Under the pieces are notes generated by a model. It was not told the DNA's origin, did not search any database, and saw nothing but the letters and a program-made list of their open reading frames with translations. The translations under genes and the position numbers were made by a program. Shown here piece by piece: positions 18,435-28,102 of a DNA stretch of 64,000 bases. The DNA lies in assembly GCA_963739355.1 (NCBI GenBank), contig CAVUAD010000012.1, positions 62,001 through 126,000 of the forward strand. The letters are read 5' to 3'. Source of the stretch: JAWVFM01 sp963739355 (GTDB lineage Bacteria > Actinomycetota > Thermoleophilia > Solirubrobacterales > 70-9). Positions within the stretch are counted from its first letter, which is position 1, and every line of letters starts with the position of its first letter.

Positions 18435-19734
18435 GCCCCCCGCCGGCGGGCGAACGATCCGCACGAAAGCCCTCGTCCGAGTCGAGGGAGAGGGCGAGAT
18501 GTACGTCCGCGTCAGCGGCGATGAGGTCATGGACGTCCAGCTGCGGATCTTCGAGCCGCCGCGCCTGTTCGAGGCGCTGCTGCGGGGACGGGACTGCCTG
18601 GAGGCGCCGGACATCACGGCGCGGATCTGCGGGATCTGCCCGGTGGCCTACCAGATGAGCGCCTGCGCGGCGATCGAGGACGCTCTCGGCGTCGAGGTCG
18701 ACGAGCGCGTCCGCAGGCTTCGCAGGATCCTGTACTGCGGCGAGTGGATCGAGAGCCACGTGCTGCACCTTTACCTCCTCCACTGCCCCGACTTCCTCGG
18801 CTACGAGAGCGCCTGGACGATGGCGCGCGACCATCCCGAGCTCGTCGAGCGGGGGCTGCGCGTCAAGAAGCTCGGCAACGAGCTGATCCGCGTCGTGGGC
18901 GGGCGCGAGGTCCACCCGATCAACGTGAGGGTGGGCGGCTTCTACAAGGCCCCGGAGAAGCGGGACCTCGAGGCTCTCGCGGGCCGCCTGGAGACGGCCC
19001 GCGACGAGGCCCTCGAGACGGTGCGGTTCGTCGCGGGCCTCGAGTTCCCGGACTTCGACCGCGAGGTGGAGCAGGTGGCGCTCGGCGCGCCCGCGGGCGA
19101 GTACCCGATCGATCGCGGCCGTCTGATCTCGACCGGTGGGATCGACATCGCGGCCGCCGAGTTCGACAGCGTCTTCGAGGAGGTCCAGGTGCCGCACTCG
19201 AACGCGCTCCACGCCCGCATCCGCGGGCGTGGCTCATATCTGGCGGGGCCGATGGCGCGGTTCAACCTGAACCGCGAAAGCCTCTCTCCCACGGCCCGCG
19301 AGGCCGCGCGCGAGGCGGGCCTCGAGGGAGGATGCCGGAACCCGTTCGCGAGCATCGTCGTCCGCGCGATCGAGATCCTCTACGCCGCGGAGGAGGCCCT
19401 GCGGCTGATCGGCTCCTACGAGCCTCCCGACCCCCCGGCGGCCGGCGTCGAACCGCGAGCCGGGGTTGGTCACGGCGCGACCGAGGCGCCGCGCGGGGTC
19501 CTCTACCACCGCTACGAGCTGGCCGACGACGGCTCCATCGCCTCTGCCCGGATCGTTCCCCCCACCTCCCAGAACCAGGCGGCGATCGAGGCCGACCTGC
19601 GCGACTTCGTGGCGGCCAATCTCGGTCTCGACGACGACGAGCTGCGCCTCCGCTGCGAGCAGGCGATTCGCAACTACGACCCGTGCATCTCGTGCGCCAC
19701 GCACTTCCTGCGGCTGGAGATCGACCGGGCGTGA
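18427..19734 (+). CDS. hydA: Group 3b NiFe hydrogenase large (alpha) subunit
   Basis: 435-residue catalytic subunit. NiFe ligands: L1 motif ARICGICPVAYQ (Cys68, Cys71) and L2 motif DPCISCATH (Cys420, Cys423), followed after His426 by the short tail FLRLEIDRA that a maturation protease removes. Absence of the extended motifs of membrane hydrogenases and the HydB/G partners place it in group 3b, bidirectional NADP-linked enzymes that may also reduce sulfur. ATG 18427; the GTGA overlap couples it to the protease gene. The hyp maturation genes are not in this window and would have to be elsewhere. Confidence 0.95.
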   Translation: MTEPPAGGRTIRTKALVRVEGEGEMYVRVSGDEVMDVQLRIFEPPRLFEALLRGRDCLEAPDITARICGICPVAYQMSACAAIEDALGVEVDERVRRLRRILYCGEWIESHVLHLYLLHCPDFLGYESAWTMARDHPELVERGLRVKKLGNELIRVVGGREVHPINVRVGGFYKAPEKRDLEALAGRLETARDEALETVRFVAGLEFPDFDREVEQVALGAPAGEYPIDRGRLISTGGIDIAAAEFDSVFEEVQVPHSNALHARIRGRGSYLAGPMARFNLNRESLSPTAREAAREAGLEGGCRNPFASIVVRAIEILYAAEEALRLIGSYEPPDPPAAGVEPRAGVGHGATEAPRGVLYHRYELADDGSIASARIVPPTSQNQAAIEADLRDFVAANLGLDDDELRLRCEQAIRNYDPCISCATHFLRLEIDRA

Positions 19735-20198
19735 GCGTCACCGGCGGAGTGGCCGTGATCGGGCTCGGAAGCGACCTCCGCGGCGACGACTGCGCCGGCC
19801 TCGAGGTGGCGCGCCGGGTGCGCGGGCGCGTTCCGCCAGAGGTCAGCGTGCTCGAGCTCCACGGGGAGTCGAGCGGCCTGCTGGAAGCCTGGCGAGGGCT
19901 TGCCCGCGCGGTGATCATCGACGCCTCTCGCGGCGGCGGTCCGCCCGGGACCGTGCGGCGGTTCGAGGCTGCCGGTGCGCCGCTGCCCGCCATCGCGGGC
20001 GGGACCTCGAGCCACTCCCTCGGCCTCGCCGACGCGATCGAGCTCGGGCGTGCCCTCGGGCGACTGCCCACTCGCCTGACGGTCTACGCGATCGAGGGCG
20101 GGACGTTCGAGCCGGGAGCGGAGCCGGAGGAGGCGCTCGCCGGGGCGATCGAGGACGTCACCGAGCGCGTGGTGGCCGACCTGACCCGCGGTCCGTAG
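19731..20198 (+). CDS. Hydrogenase maturation protease
   Basis: 155-residue endopeptidase of the HyaD/HycI family (M52) that cleaves the C-terminal tail of HydA after nickel insertion. N-terminal VIGLGSDLRGDDCAGLEVA is the family motif with the first metal-binding Asp; VIIDASRGGGPPG follows and SSHSLGLADAIELG carries the His. GTG 19731 overlaps the hydA stop. It is the last gene of the operon and is followed by a hairpin. Confidence 0.92.
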   Translation: MSVTGGVAVIGLGSDLRGDDCAGLEVARRVRGRVPPEVSVLELHGESSGLLEAWRGLARAVIIDASRGGGPPGTVRRFEAAGAPLPAIAGGTSSHSLGLADAIELGRALGRLPTRLTVYAIEGGTFEPGAEPEEALAGAIEDVTERVVADLTRGP

Positions 20199-20214
20199 GG
20201 CGTGGGGCCGTGCT

Positions 20215-20239
20215 GGACGAGCCGCCGGGCAGCTCGTCC
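20215..20239 (+). terminator. Hairpin after the hydrogenase operon
   Basis: Perfect 8-bp stem GGACGAGC/GCTCGTCC with a 9-base loop starting 16 bases after the protease stop, followed by GTAGTTTCC. Position and partial T-run suit an intrinsic terminator. Confidence 0.5.
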
Positions 20240-20337
20240 GTAGTTTCCTCATCGAATGTGCGGAGCTACGCGGATGAGAGCACAGCGGCCCGGTGGTTCC
20301 CTTTCCTCGGTAGAGCAAAGACGCCGAGGAGGCGACC

Positions 20338-21879
<1,542 letters not shown>

Positions 21880-21883
21880 AGCT

Positions 21884-22261
21884 ATGGCGACGCGGGTCCA
21901 CCCAACAGGGGCGCGGGTCCAGGCCACGCCTGAGGCGCTCGAGTTGATCGAGCGCCTCAAGGCGAAGCACGGACCACTCGCGTTCTTCCAGTCCGCTGGC
22001 TGCTGCGACGGCAGCTCGCCGATGTGCCTCACGCGCGGCGAGCTGCTCGAGGGCGACGAGGACCTGAAGCTCGGGGCTGTCGGCGGCGCTCCCTTCCTGA
22101 TCGACAGGGAGCAGTACGAGCGCTGGGGCGAGCCGGAGTTCGTCCTCGATGTCTCGCCCGGAGCGGCGACGAGCTTCTCCCTCGAGGGCGGCGAGGGCGT
22201 CCACTTCGTCGTCCACGGCCCGCCGAGGGACGCCGAGAACGGGATGGGCCCGGGCTCGTGA
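21884..22261 (+). CDS. DUF779 family protein
   Basis: 125-residue protein with VQATPEALELIERLKAKHGP and FFQSAGCCDGSSPMC, the Cys-containing DUF779 signature. Its function is unknown, but the family is regularly found next to acetaldehyde dehydrogenase genes, as here (4 bases after the stop). The GCCDG...C cluster could bind metal or act in redox; that is speculation. The stop overlaps the next, broken, gene (GTGA). Confidence 0.92.
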   Translation: MATRVHPTGARVQATPEALELIERLKAKHGPLAFFQSAGCCDGSSPMCLTRGELLEGDEDLKLGAVGGAPFLIDREQYERWGEPEFVLDVSPGAATSFSLEGGEGVHFVVHGPPRDAENGMGPGS

Positions 22262-22556
22262 GACGGGCTCCGCAGGAGGTGGCGGCGTACGCCGAGGACT
22301 TCCTGCCGGCGTTCGGCGTCTCGGACACGGTTGCGGTCCGGGTGGACGCGAACCCGGGCCGGACCTGGGAGGCGCTGATGAACGTCGACCTCATCGAGCT
22401 CGGCTGTCCGGGTCCATGCGGACGGCCACCACCGACGAGCACGCCCGCCGGTGGTTCAGGCACTACTGGACGATCGGCGTGGGGTCCGGCGCCCATGTCC
22501 TCGTGAGAACGCTTCTGGAGACGGCGCGTGACGTGGCTGAGGGAGGCACCGGGTGA
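22258..22556 (+). pseudogene. SRPBCC-family protein with large internal out-of-frame deletion
   Basis: Two pieces of one family lie in different frames. From GTG 22258, one frame reads VRRAPQEVAAYAEDF to TWEALMNVDLIELG, the usual start of an SRPBCC (START-like) protein; after about 22410 it turns to nonsense. In another frame, from about 22412 to the TGA at 22554-22556, the characteristic C-terminus MRTATTDEHARRWF then GSGAHVLVRTLLET appears. Relatives known to me are about 200 residues, so roughly 130 central codons are gone and the frame is shifted. Both ends keep their GTGA overlaps with neighbours, which shows that the complete gene once sat in this operon. Confidence 0.8.
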
Positions 22557-23110
22557 GGGTCCTCGTGGTGGTTGCCAGCAATCACGGGCACACCGTGAAG
22601 ATCGCGGCTCGCCTGGCGGCGGCGATCCGGGAGTGCGGCTTGGATGCCCAGGTCTACGACGCCAACCAGGCAACACCGGGCCCGGGCGGCTACGACGGCG
22701 TCGTCGTCGCCGGCTCCCTCCACGGGAGCTCTCACCAGCGCGAGCTCTCGGACTGGGTGAAGGCCAACGCTCAGGCGCTCGCGCCGCTTCCCTCCCTCCT
22801 CGTCTCCGTATCCCTCACCGCCGCCGAGGACACCGCCGAGGCCCGCGAGGCCACGGAGGGATGCATCCGGACGTTCGTCGAGGACACCGGTTGGACCCCG
22901 GGACGAGCGGTGCCGGTCGCGGGCGCACTCCAGTACCGCGAGTACAACGTGTTCCTCAGGTTCATGATCCGCCGAATGATGCGGCGCGGCGGGCATCCAA
23001 CCGACACCTCGCGCGACTACGACTACACCGACTGGGAGTTGGTGACGAGGCTCGCCCGCGAGTTCGCTGCCACCGTCGGCACGCGTTCGCCGAGCGGGAC
23101 GACGGCATGA
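22553..23110 (+). CDS. Flavodoxin-domain protein (menaquinone-dependent protoporphyrinogen oxidase HemG-like)
   Basis: 185-residue FMN-binding flavodoxin. N-terminal VLVVVASNHGHTVKIA gives the phosphate-binding loop (S/T-x-x-G-H-T), GVVVAGSLHGSSHQREL and LLVSVSLTAAED follow the HemG/flavodoxin_5 pattern, and YDYTDWELVTRLAREFA near the C-terminus is like HemG. No heme genes are near; the neighbour is an NAD(P)H- or sulfide-type quinone reductase, so a redox role with quinones is possible. GTG 22553 overlaps the pseudogene end; ATGA overlap with the next gene. Confidence 0.85.
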   Translation: MRVLVVVASNHGHTVKIAARLAAAIRECGLDAQVYDANQATPGPGGYDGVVVAGSLHGSSHQRELSDWVKANAQALAPLPSLLVSVSLTAAEDTAEAREATEGCIRTFVEDTGWTPGRAVPVAGALQYREYNVFLRFMIRRMMRRGGHPTDTSRDYDYTDWELVTRLAREFAATVGTRSPSGTTA

Positions 23111-24462
23111 GCGAGGCGCGGGCCAGCCGGGTGGTCGTAGCCGGTGCCGGCGTTGCCGGGCTCGAGGCCGTTCTCGCGCTCGGCGAGCACGATCAGGGCC
23201 GCCTCGACGTGACGCTGCTCGCGCCCGAAAGCGACTTCCGCTACCGGCAGCTCTCGGTCGTCAGCCCCTTCGAGCGGCTCCAACCGGAGGGTGTCAGCCT
23301 CGACGAGATCACGCGAGATCTCGGCGTTCGCCACCGGCGTGGCGAGATCGAGAGCATCGATGTGGCGAAGCATTCGGCGCAGACCCGCGCCGGGAACACC
23401 GTCGACTACGACTTCCTCCTGCTCGCCGTGGGATGCGCCCCGGAGCCAACCGTTCCCGGGTCCTTGTGCTTCCGCGGCCTGGGCGATGAGACCGTGTATC
23501 GCCGGCTCCTCGAGTCGATCGACGCCGGTTCCACCAACCGGATCGCGTTTGCCGTGCCGAGTGGCTCGACCTGGTCGCTGCCGATCTACGAGCTCGCGTT
23601 CCTCACCGCGGAACACGCCACGAGAAATGGCCGAGCGGTCTCGTTGGAGATCGTCAGCCCGGAGGTGGTGCCCCTCGCGGCACTCGGCGACGAGGCCAGC
23701 GACGGGATCGCGACCCTTCTCGCCGCTGCCGGTATCGACTTCGCCGGCTCCCGTCGGCCGGTGGGATTCGCGTCGGGGACGCTCGAGCTCGAGGGCGGGG
23801 AACGGCGCCCCTACGACTCCGTCGTTTCGATCGCCGTTCAGCGGCCTCCCCTCATTGGCGGCCTCCCGCGCGACGCGCGTGGCTATGTCCCCACGGACGC
23901 ATTCGGGCGCGTCGTTGGCGCGGCGGACGTCTTCGCGGCCGGCGACATCACCTCGTTTCCCGTCGAGCAGGGTGGCCTCGCCGCGCAGCAGGCGGACGTG
24001 GCCGCCGCGACGATCGCCGCCGAGGCCGGAGGATCGCCTCCGCCGGCGCCCTTCACCCCGGTGCTGCGGGCCGTTCTGATCACCCCCTGGGGCCCTCGCT
24101 ATCTGCGGAGCGGGCCGCACGGGGAGTCCGTCATCTCGCGGAGCCAGCTCTGGCATCCACCGACGAAGGTCGCCGGGCGGCTGCTTGGCCCATACCTCGC
24201 GCAACGGTCCGGCCGGCGCGACAACGCCGCCGCGTTCGCCGACCTCGAGCCCCTCTCGGGAGACCGGGCGACCGCGCCCGAGAGCGGTCACGAGGATGCG
24301 TTCGCACTCGCCCTCGACGCGGCGGAGCTCGCCGCCACCCGGCGGGACTTCGCCCAGGCGCTCGCCTGGCTTGGCGTCGCCGAGGACCTCGAGCTGCGTC
24401 TGCCGCAGTCCTTTCAGGCGCGGCGAATCGCCTGGCGCGAGCTGGCCGGGCCCGGCCGTTGA
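23107..24462 (+). CDS. FAD-dependent oxidoreductase, NDH-2 / sulfide:quinone reductase-like
   Basis: 451-residue pyridine-nucleotide-disulfide-type flavoprotein. FAD-binding RVVVAGAGVAGLEAVLAL at the N-terminus, FLLLAVGCAPEP, and the second FAD motif AADVFAAGDITSFPVEQGGL followed by AAQQADVAAATI, as in NDH-2/SQR proteins. The paired redox Cys of SQR are not evident and the NAD-binding GxGxxG in the middle is not typical, so the electron donor is open. The last about 70 residues (AELAATRRDFAQALAWL) form an extra helical tail. ATGA overlap with the flavodoxin gene. No transmembrane segment is clear. Confidence 0.82.
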   Translation: MSEARASRVVVAGAGVAGLEAVLALGEHDQGRLDVTLLAPESDFRYRQLSVVSPFERLQPEGVSLDEITRDLGVRHRRGEIESIDVAKHSAQTRAGNTVDYDFLLLAVGCAPEPTVPGSLCFRGLGDETVYRRLLESIDAGSTNRIAFAVPSGSTWSLPIYELAFLTAEHATRNGRAVSLEIVSPEVVPLAALGDEASDGIATLLAAAGIDFAGSRRPVGFASGTLELEGGERRPYDSVVSIAVQRPPLIGGLPRDARGYVPTDAFGRVVGAADVFAAGDITSFPVEQGGLAAQQADVAAATIAAEAGGSPPPAPFTPVLRAVLITPWGPRYLRSGPHGESVISRSQLWHPPTKVAGRLLGPYLAQRSGRRDNAAAFADLEPLSGDRATAPESGHEDAFALALDAAELAATRRDFAQALAWLGVAEDLELRLPQSFQARRIAWRELAGPGR

Positions 24463-24496
24463 GCGCCGGAACCCCCGAGTCGGACTTCGGATTCCT

Positions 24497-24883
24497 TCAG
24501 CCGCGGGCTTTGGACTCGTTGAGGTCCGCCGCGGCGCGAAGCAGGGCCTTCAGGCTCTCCGCGTCGACGTCGTCGCCCTCATGGAAGTCGATGGCGCGCC
24601 TCGTGTTGCCCTCCAGGCTGGAGTTGAAGAGCCCGGAGGGATCGTCGAGCGACGCGCCCTTGGCGAAGGTCATCTTCACCGCGCTCTTGTAGGTCTCGCC
24701 CGTGCAGATGATGCCGTCGCTGTACCAGGTCGGCACCCCCCGCCACTTCCACTCCTCGACGACGTCGGGGACGGCGTCCTTGACGAGAGCACGCACCCGG
24801 CTGAGCATCTCGCCCCGCCAGTCGCCGAGCTCCTCGATCCGATCGTCGATCAGCTCCGCAGGTGACTTGTCTTGCGGTGACAT
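24497..24883 (-). CDS. DUF1801 family protein
   Basis: 128-residue cytoplasmic protein with the DUF1801 (YdhG-like) pattern: VPDVVEEWKWRGVPTWYSDG, ICTGETYKSAVKMTFAKGA and FNSSLEGNTRRAIDFHEGD. Function unknown; some relatives bind iron or act in intracellular iron handling (frataxin-like YdhG), which is only an analogy. ATG 24883 has GAAGGGAG upstream. It converges with the flavoprotein gene and diverges from the DksA-like gene. Confidence 0.87.
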   Translation of the reverse strand: MSPQDKSPAELIDDRIEELGDWRGEMLSRVRALVKDAVPDVVEEWKWRGVPTWYSDGIICTGETYKSAVKMTFAKGASLDDPSGLFNSSLEGNTRRAIDFHEGDDVDAESLKALLRAAADLNESKARG

Positions 24884-24987
24884 GCTCCCTTCATACCCGA
24901 TTCTCCGTGTCGAGGCCGTGGCGGGGCGCCGGCGCCTACGCTGGGGCTCGATCCAAGCTTCAGCCCCCGGCCCGAAGGAGACAAGAG

Positions 24988-25341
24988 ATGAGTGATTCGG
25001 AAGTTTCAGCCGAGCATGCGCGCGAGTTGCTGGCGCGTGAGCGCGCCAGGATCGAGGCGGCGCTCGCAACGTCGAGACGCGGCCGCGAGGGGGTGGTCGG
25101 CGAGATCGAGAACGCCACCGACGCGGAGGACGACGCCGAGCTGATCGAGGACGAACAGGTCGACGACGCGCTCGCCGCCCAGCTCCGCGAGGAGCTCGAG
25201 GCCGTCGAGCGGGCCGAGGAGCGCGTCGAGGCCGGCACCTACGGCCTGTCGGTCGAGAGCGGCGTTCCGATTCCGAAGGAACGGCTGGAGGCCATTCCGT
25301 GGGCCGAGCGCACCGCCGAGGAGCAGGGGCGCCGCGGCTGA
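24988..25341 (+). CDS. DksA/TraR-like protein lacking the zinc-finger cysteines
   Basis: 117-residue protein. The long helical hairpin (ELLARERARIEAALATSRR and VDDALAAQLREELEAVERAE) and the C-terminal GTYGLSVESGVPIPKERLEA match the DksA/TraR family, in which this end is normally YGxCxxCGxPIxxxRLEA. Here both first Cys are replaced and the last pair is missing, so no zinc site can form. ATG 24988 has GAAGGAG. A role at RNA polymerase is inferred from fold only. Confidence 0.85.
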   Translation: MSDSEVSAEHARELLARERARIEAALATSRRGREGVVGEIENATDAEDDAELIEDEQVDDALAAQLREELEAVERAEERVEAGTYGLSVESGVPIPKERLEAIPWAERTAEEQGRRG

Positions 25342-25381
25342 GTCGAGCTGGAGGGTTCCTACCAGGGCGCCAGCCACTCGG

Positions 25382-25427
25382 CGAACGTCCCGGAACCCCT
25401 CCTATACCGCTGGGTCCGGGACGTTCG
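25382..25427. repeat. 46-bp palindromic intergenic element, copy 1
   Basis: The ends are inverted: CGAACGTCCCGGAACCCC at the left and GGGTCCGGGACGTTCG at the right, around a 12-base loop region. A copy in opposite orientation lies at 37696-37741: when aligned, 39 of 46 bases agree, with six differences clustered in the loop and one in the stem. It overlaps the last codons of the membrane protein gene ending at 25402, giving its C-terminus NVPDPAV. Confidence 0.9.
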
Positions 25428-26520
25428 GGGTGGGGGGCTGCAGCTCCCTGACGGTTCGCCTGCGCAGCCACTCGAGCCAGGCGAACGTGATCACCGCGAC
25501 CACGAGCATCGGCCAGAAGTTGCGGGTCCATGGCACCGGGCCCCAGATGACCAGCAGGAGGAGCAGCGCGCCGAGCGTTGCGTGCGTGTAGCCCGCGTGG
25601 TCGCGGAAGGCGGGCGTGGCGAGCCGCCGGAGCTCCGTCGCGCGCCGGCCCGGGCCCGCGAGCCAGACCTCGAGCAGCACGAGAACGCCGAAGGCAATGG
25701 ACCCCTCGGCGACGTCGACCAGGAGCGAGGTCGCAATTCGCCAGGCGTCTGTCGCCGCCTGCTGGGCGTCGGGAGCGTCGGCCAGCTGGCTGACCACCAC
25801 GTGCTGGCCAAGGCGGCGGATCGCGAACACGGCGACGCCTGCGAAGATCAGGCAGATCCCGCAGGAACGGAGCGTTCCCCGGCGATCCTCCGACAGCGCA
25901 ACCGCGCCCGCCAGCAGCAGGATGCTCAGGATCCCCAGGATGATCGGCGCCCGTCTGAACTTCTTCAGCCCGTCCTGCGCGGACTGCAGCTGGTCGGAGT
26001 TGAAGATCACGAGGTTGGCGATGTGCGGCGGCAGCTTTTCGGCCGTGGAGGCCGGCAGCCCCACCTGGCCGGCAAGCTGGGAAACCAGCGTGTGGAGGTC
26101 GAGCGACACCTCGCCGTTGGGAAGGGTCTCGCCGTCCAGGAGCTTCAGCAACGACTCGTGCGCCGTGCGGTTGGCGTTGCTCCACGCGGACTGCGCGGCG
26201 CTCGAGCCGAGGAGCTGTGGCGCGTTGCGCTCGGCGACGACCCGGAGACCCGCGGCGGCCGGCCCGGCGAGGGGCGCAAGCCGCGGCGGCAGGACCTGCT
26301 CGAGCTTGTCCTGGACGGGCGCGTTCGTGAACAGCTGGGTGACGAGGTAGCCGCCCAGCGCGTCCTGGATCGCCTTGTCCTCGAGCAGGCGGCCGCTCGT
26401 CGTGACCCAGTTGTCGGTGTTCAGCGCCTGGCGGTTCGCCCAGATGGCGATGCTCGTGGCGGTGAGGGCCAGCGTCGCGAGGACGAGGAGAACCGCGACG
26501 CCGATGCGGCGGAGGGGCAT
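25402..26520 (-). CDS. Membrane protein with large extracytoplasmic domain
   Basis: 372-residue protein of unknown function. An N-terminal hydrophobic segment (IGVAVLLVLATLALTATSIA) is followed by an outside domain of about 170 residues (ALNTDNWVTTSGRLLEDKAI, DALGGYLVTQLFTNAPVQDK), then four hydrophobic segments between about 205 and 355 (for example ILGILSILLLAGAVAL and LGALLLLLVIWGPVPW). Such proteins are common in actinobacteria without a known role. ATG 26520. Lies 21 bases after the DUF7144 gene, same strand. Its C-terminal residues are encoded by the repeat at 25382-25427. Confidence 0.8.
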   Translation of the reverse strand: MPLRRIGVAVLLVLATLALTATSIAIWANRQALNTDNWVTTSGRLLEDKAIQDALGGYLVTQLFTNAPVQDKLEQVLPPRLAPLAGPAAAGLRVVAERNAPQLLGSSAAQSAWSNANRTAHESLLKLLDGETLPNGEVSLDLHTLVSQLAGQVGLPASTAEKLPPHIANLVIFNSDQLQSAQDGLKKFRRAPIILGILSILLLAGAVALSEDRRGTLRSCGICLIFAGVAVFAIRRLGQHVVVSQLADAPDAQQAATDAWRIATSLLVDVAEGSIAFGVLVLLEVWLAGPGRRATELRRLATPAFRDHAGYTHATLGALLLLLVIWGPVPWTRNFWPMLVVAVITFAWLEWLRRRTVRELQPPTPNVPDPAV

Positions 26521-26541
26521 GTGGCGCTCAGGCCGCCGCGC

Positions 26542-26937
26542 TCAACGCTGGCCTGGCGCGGCCGGCCTGCGCTCCTCCTGGCCGTACATCGAGAGCCCGT
26601 GAAGGATCCAGAGGTCCACCGCGAAGATCGCAAGCGACCAGAGTGGATATGCCGGGATCGCCAGCAGCGAAGCGATGGCGCTGAACGCCGCGGCGAACAT
26701 GCCGAAGATCCGCCCGTACGGGTTGCCGCGCATCAGCGAGACCGAGGCGATGATCTGGCCGATGCCGAAGATCAGGGCGAACCATCCCCACGTTGAAAGG
26801 CCGCTGATCATGAAGTCGGTGTGATCCTGGAAGAAGTTGGCGTTGCCGATCGCCGCGATGCCGTAGATGACGTTCAGAACTCCGGCGATCATCAGCAGCA
26901 CGCTGACGAAAATCGCGCGCCCTGTTCCTGGACCCAT
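26542..26937 (-). CDS. DUF7144-type four-helix membrane protein
   Basis: 131 residues with four hydrophobic segments (IFVSVLLMIAGVLNVIYGIA, WGWFALIFGIGQIIASVSLM, FGMFAAAFSAIASLLAIPAY, LWSLAIFAVDLWILHGLSMY). The pattern of helix 1 and of the last helix is that of DUF7144 membrane proteins of actinobacteria; function unknown. ATG 26937 with GAGGAGGAGAG upstream, a strong ribosome site. Probably heads a two-gene operon with the gene at 25402-26520. Confidence 0.85.
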   Translation of the reverse strand: MGPGTGRAIFVSVLLMIAGVLNVIYGIAAIGNANFFQDHTDFMISGLSTWGWFALIFGIGQIIASVSLMRGNPYGRIFGMFAAAFSAIASLLAIPAYPLWSLAIFAVDLWILHGLSMYGQEERRPAAPGQR

Positions 26938-26996
26938 TTGCTCTCCTCCTCTGACGGCCCGGCGCCCACCGACGAGCCGCTGCCAGAGTACCCGAC

Positions 26997-27611
26997 ATGA
27001 CCGTGCCAGTCCTGATCGCGAACGCCACGGCCGGCAAGCCCGAGACGTTCGTGGTCCTCTTCCTGGCGCTTGCGATCTCCTGGGCCGGAGTTCCCGCGCT
27101 CGGCACCGCGGCCGTCGGCGCCGCCGGAGCGCTCGCGAGCCAGGGAGACATCCATCTCTGGGCCGTTCTCGTCGTCGGGACCCTCGGCTCGGAGGTCGGG
27201 GGCATGGGCGGCTGGTGGCTCGGCAAGCACGTCGTTGGCGAGGGTCTCGACGGCGACGGCAGGTTCGTCGACCGGCGCCGCACGGCGATGGAGAGCGGAC
27301 GGCGGTTCGCCGAGCGCTGGGGCAAGTTCATGGTCTTCTTCGTCCCGTCCTGGGTACCCGGCGCGCTCGAAGTGCCGTTCGGGGTGTTCGCCCGCTGGAA
27401 CCTGCTGGCGGCGGCCCTGTGGACGATCGGGGCGAGCCTCAGCGCCTACGGCGTCACGGAGGCGCTGAAGGGCCACGGGCTCCTGCACAGCGCCATCCCG
27501 GTCCTGATCGCCATCCTCGCCCTGGCGGCGATCGGCGTCCTCGCCTTTCGCCGCCGGCGCGCGCGGGCCGCTAGCGTGGACACGGCCGAACGAGCGAAAG
27601 GAGTCGCATGA
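26997..27611 (+). CDS. DedA/SNARE-associated-like membrane protein
   Basis: 204-residue inner-membrane protein of the DedA superfamily (lipid scramblase-related). Features: LGSEVGGMGGWWLGKHVVGEG corresponds to the G-x-x-x-G-Y/W-W-x-G re-entrant region, and RFAERWGKFMVFFVPSWVPG to the second amphipathic loop with the conserved R/F-x-P. Ends in RRRRARAA, cytoplasmic. ATG 26997; ATGA overlap with the DUF1269 gene. Confidence 0.85.
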   Translation: MTVPVLIANATAGKPETFVVLFLALAISWAGVPALGTAAVGAAGALASQGDIHLWAVLVVGTLGSEVGGMGGWWLGKHVVGEGLDGDGRFVDRRRTAMESGRRFAERWGKFMVFFVPSWVPGALEVPFGVFARWNLLAAALWTIGASLSAYGVTEALKGHGLLHSAIPVLIAILALAAIGVLAFRRRRARAASVDTAERAKGVA

Positions 27612-28096
27612 GCAACCTCGTGGGAATCGCTTATCCGGACGCGGATACGGCGCAGGAGGTGGCCGAAGAGCTCGCCAAGCTTCAGGACGAGGACAAGATC
27701 GCCATCGAGGACCTCGTCATCGTGACGCGCGGTAGCGACGGCAAGGTCAAGCTCCACCAGAACTCCACCGCGGCGTCGGCGGCCCTCGGCGGCGCCATGT
27801 GGGGTGGGCTGATCGGTCTCGTCTTCCTCGCCCCGCTCCTCGGTATGGCCATCGGCGGCGCCGCGGGCGCGGCGGGCGGGGCGGCCGTGGACTACGGCGT
27901 CGACGACGACTTCATGAAGGACCTGGGCGCGAAGCTGCCCGAGGGCGGGGCGGCGCTGTTCGTCCTCGCCCACCGCTCGACGCCCGGCGAGGTGCTGCCG
28001 CGGATCGCGGGCTACGGCGGGGAGGTCGTCCACAGCACCCTCTCGAGCGATCAGGAGAAGACGCTCGAGCACGCGCTCGCGCGCCGTGAGGCCTGA
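27608..28096 (+). CDS. DUF1269 family membrane-associated protein
   Basis: 162 residues; N-terminal ferredoxin-like part (GIAYPDADTAQEVAEELAKL) and a glycine-zipper membrane hairpin GGAMWGGLIGLVFLAPLLGM then GGAAGAAGGAAVDYGVDDD, as in DUF1269. Function unknown; often seen with stress genes. Four-base overlap with the DedA gene. Convergent with the AI-2E gene, 6 bases apart. Confidence 0.9.
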   Translation: MSNLVGIAYPDADTAQEVAEELAKLQDEDKIAIEDLVIVTRGSDGKVKLHQNSTAASAALGGAMWGGLIGLVFLAPLLGMAIGGAAGAAGGAAVDYGVDDDFMKDLGAKLPEGGAALFVLAHRSTPGEVLPRIAGYGGEVVHSTLSSDQEKTLEHALARREA

Positions 28097-28102
28097 GCCC
28101 GG

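Noticed and set aside
24925..24936. GGCGCCGGCGCC palindrome between DUF1801 and DksA-like genes
   Set aside because: Simple GC alternation that is expected often at this base composition.
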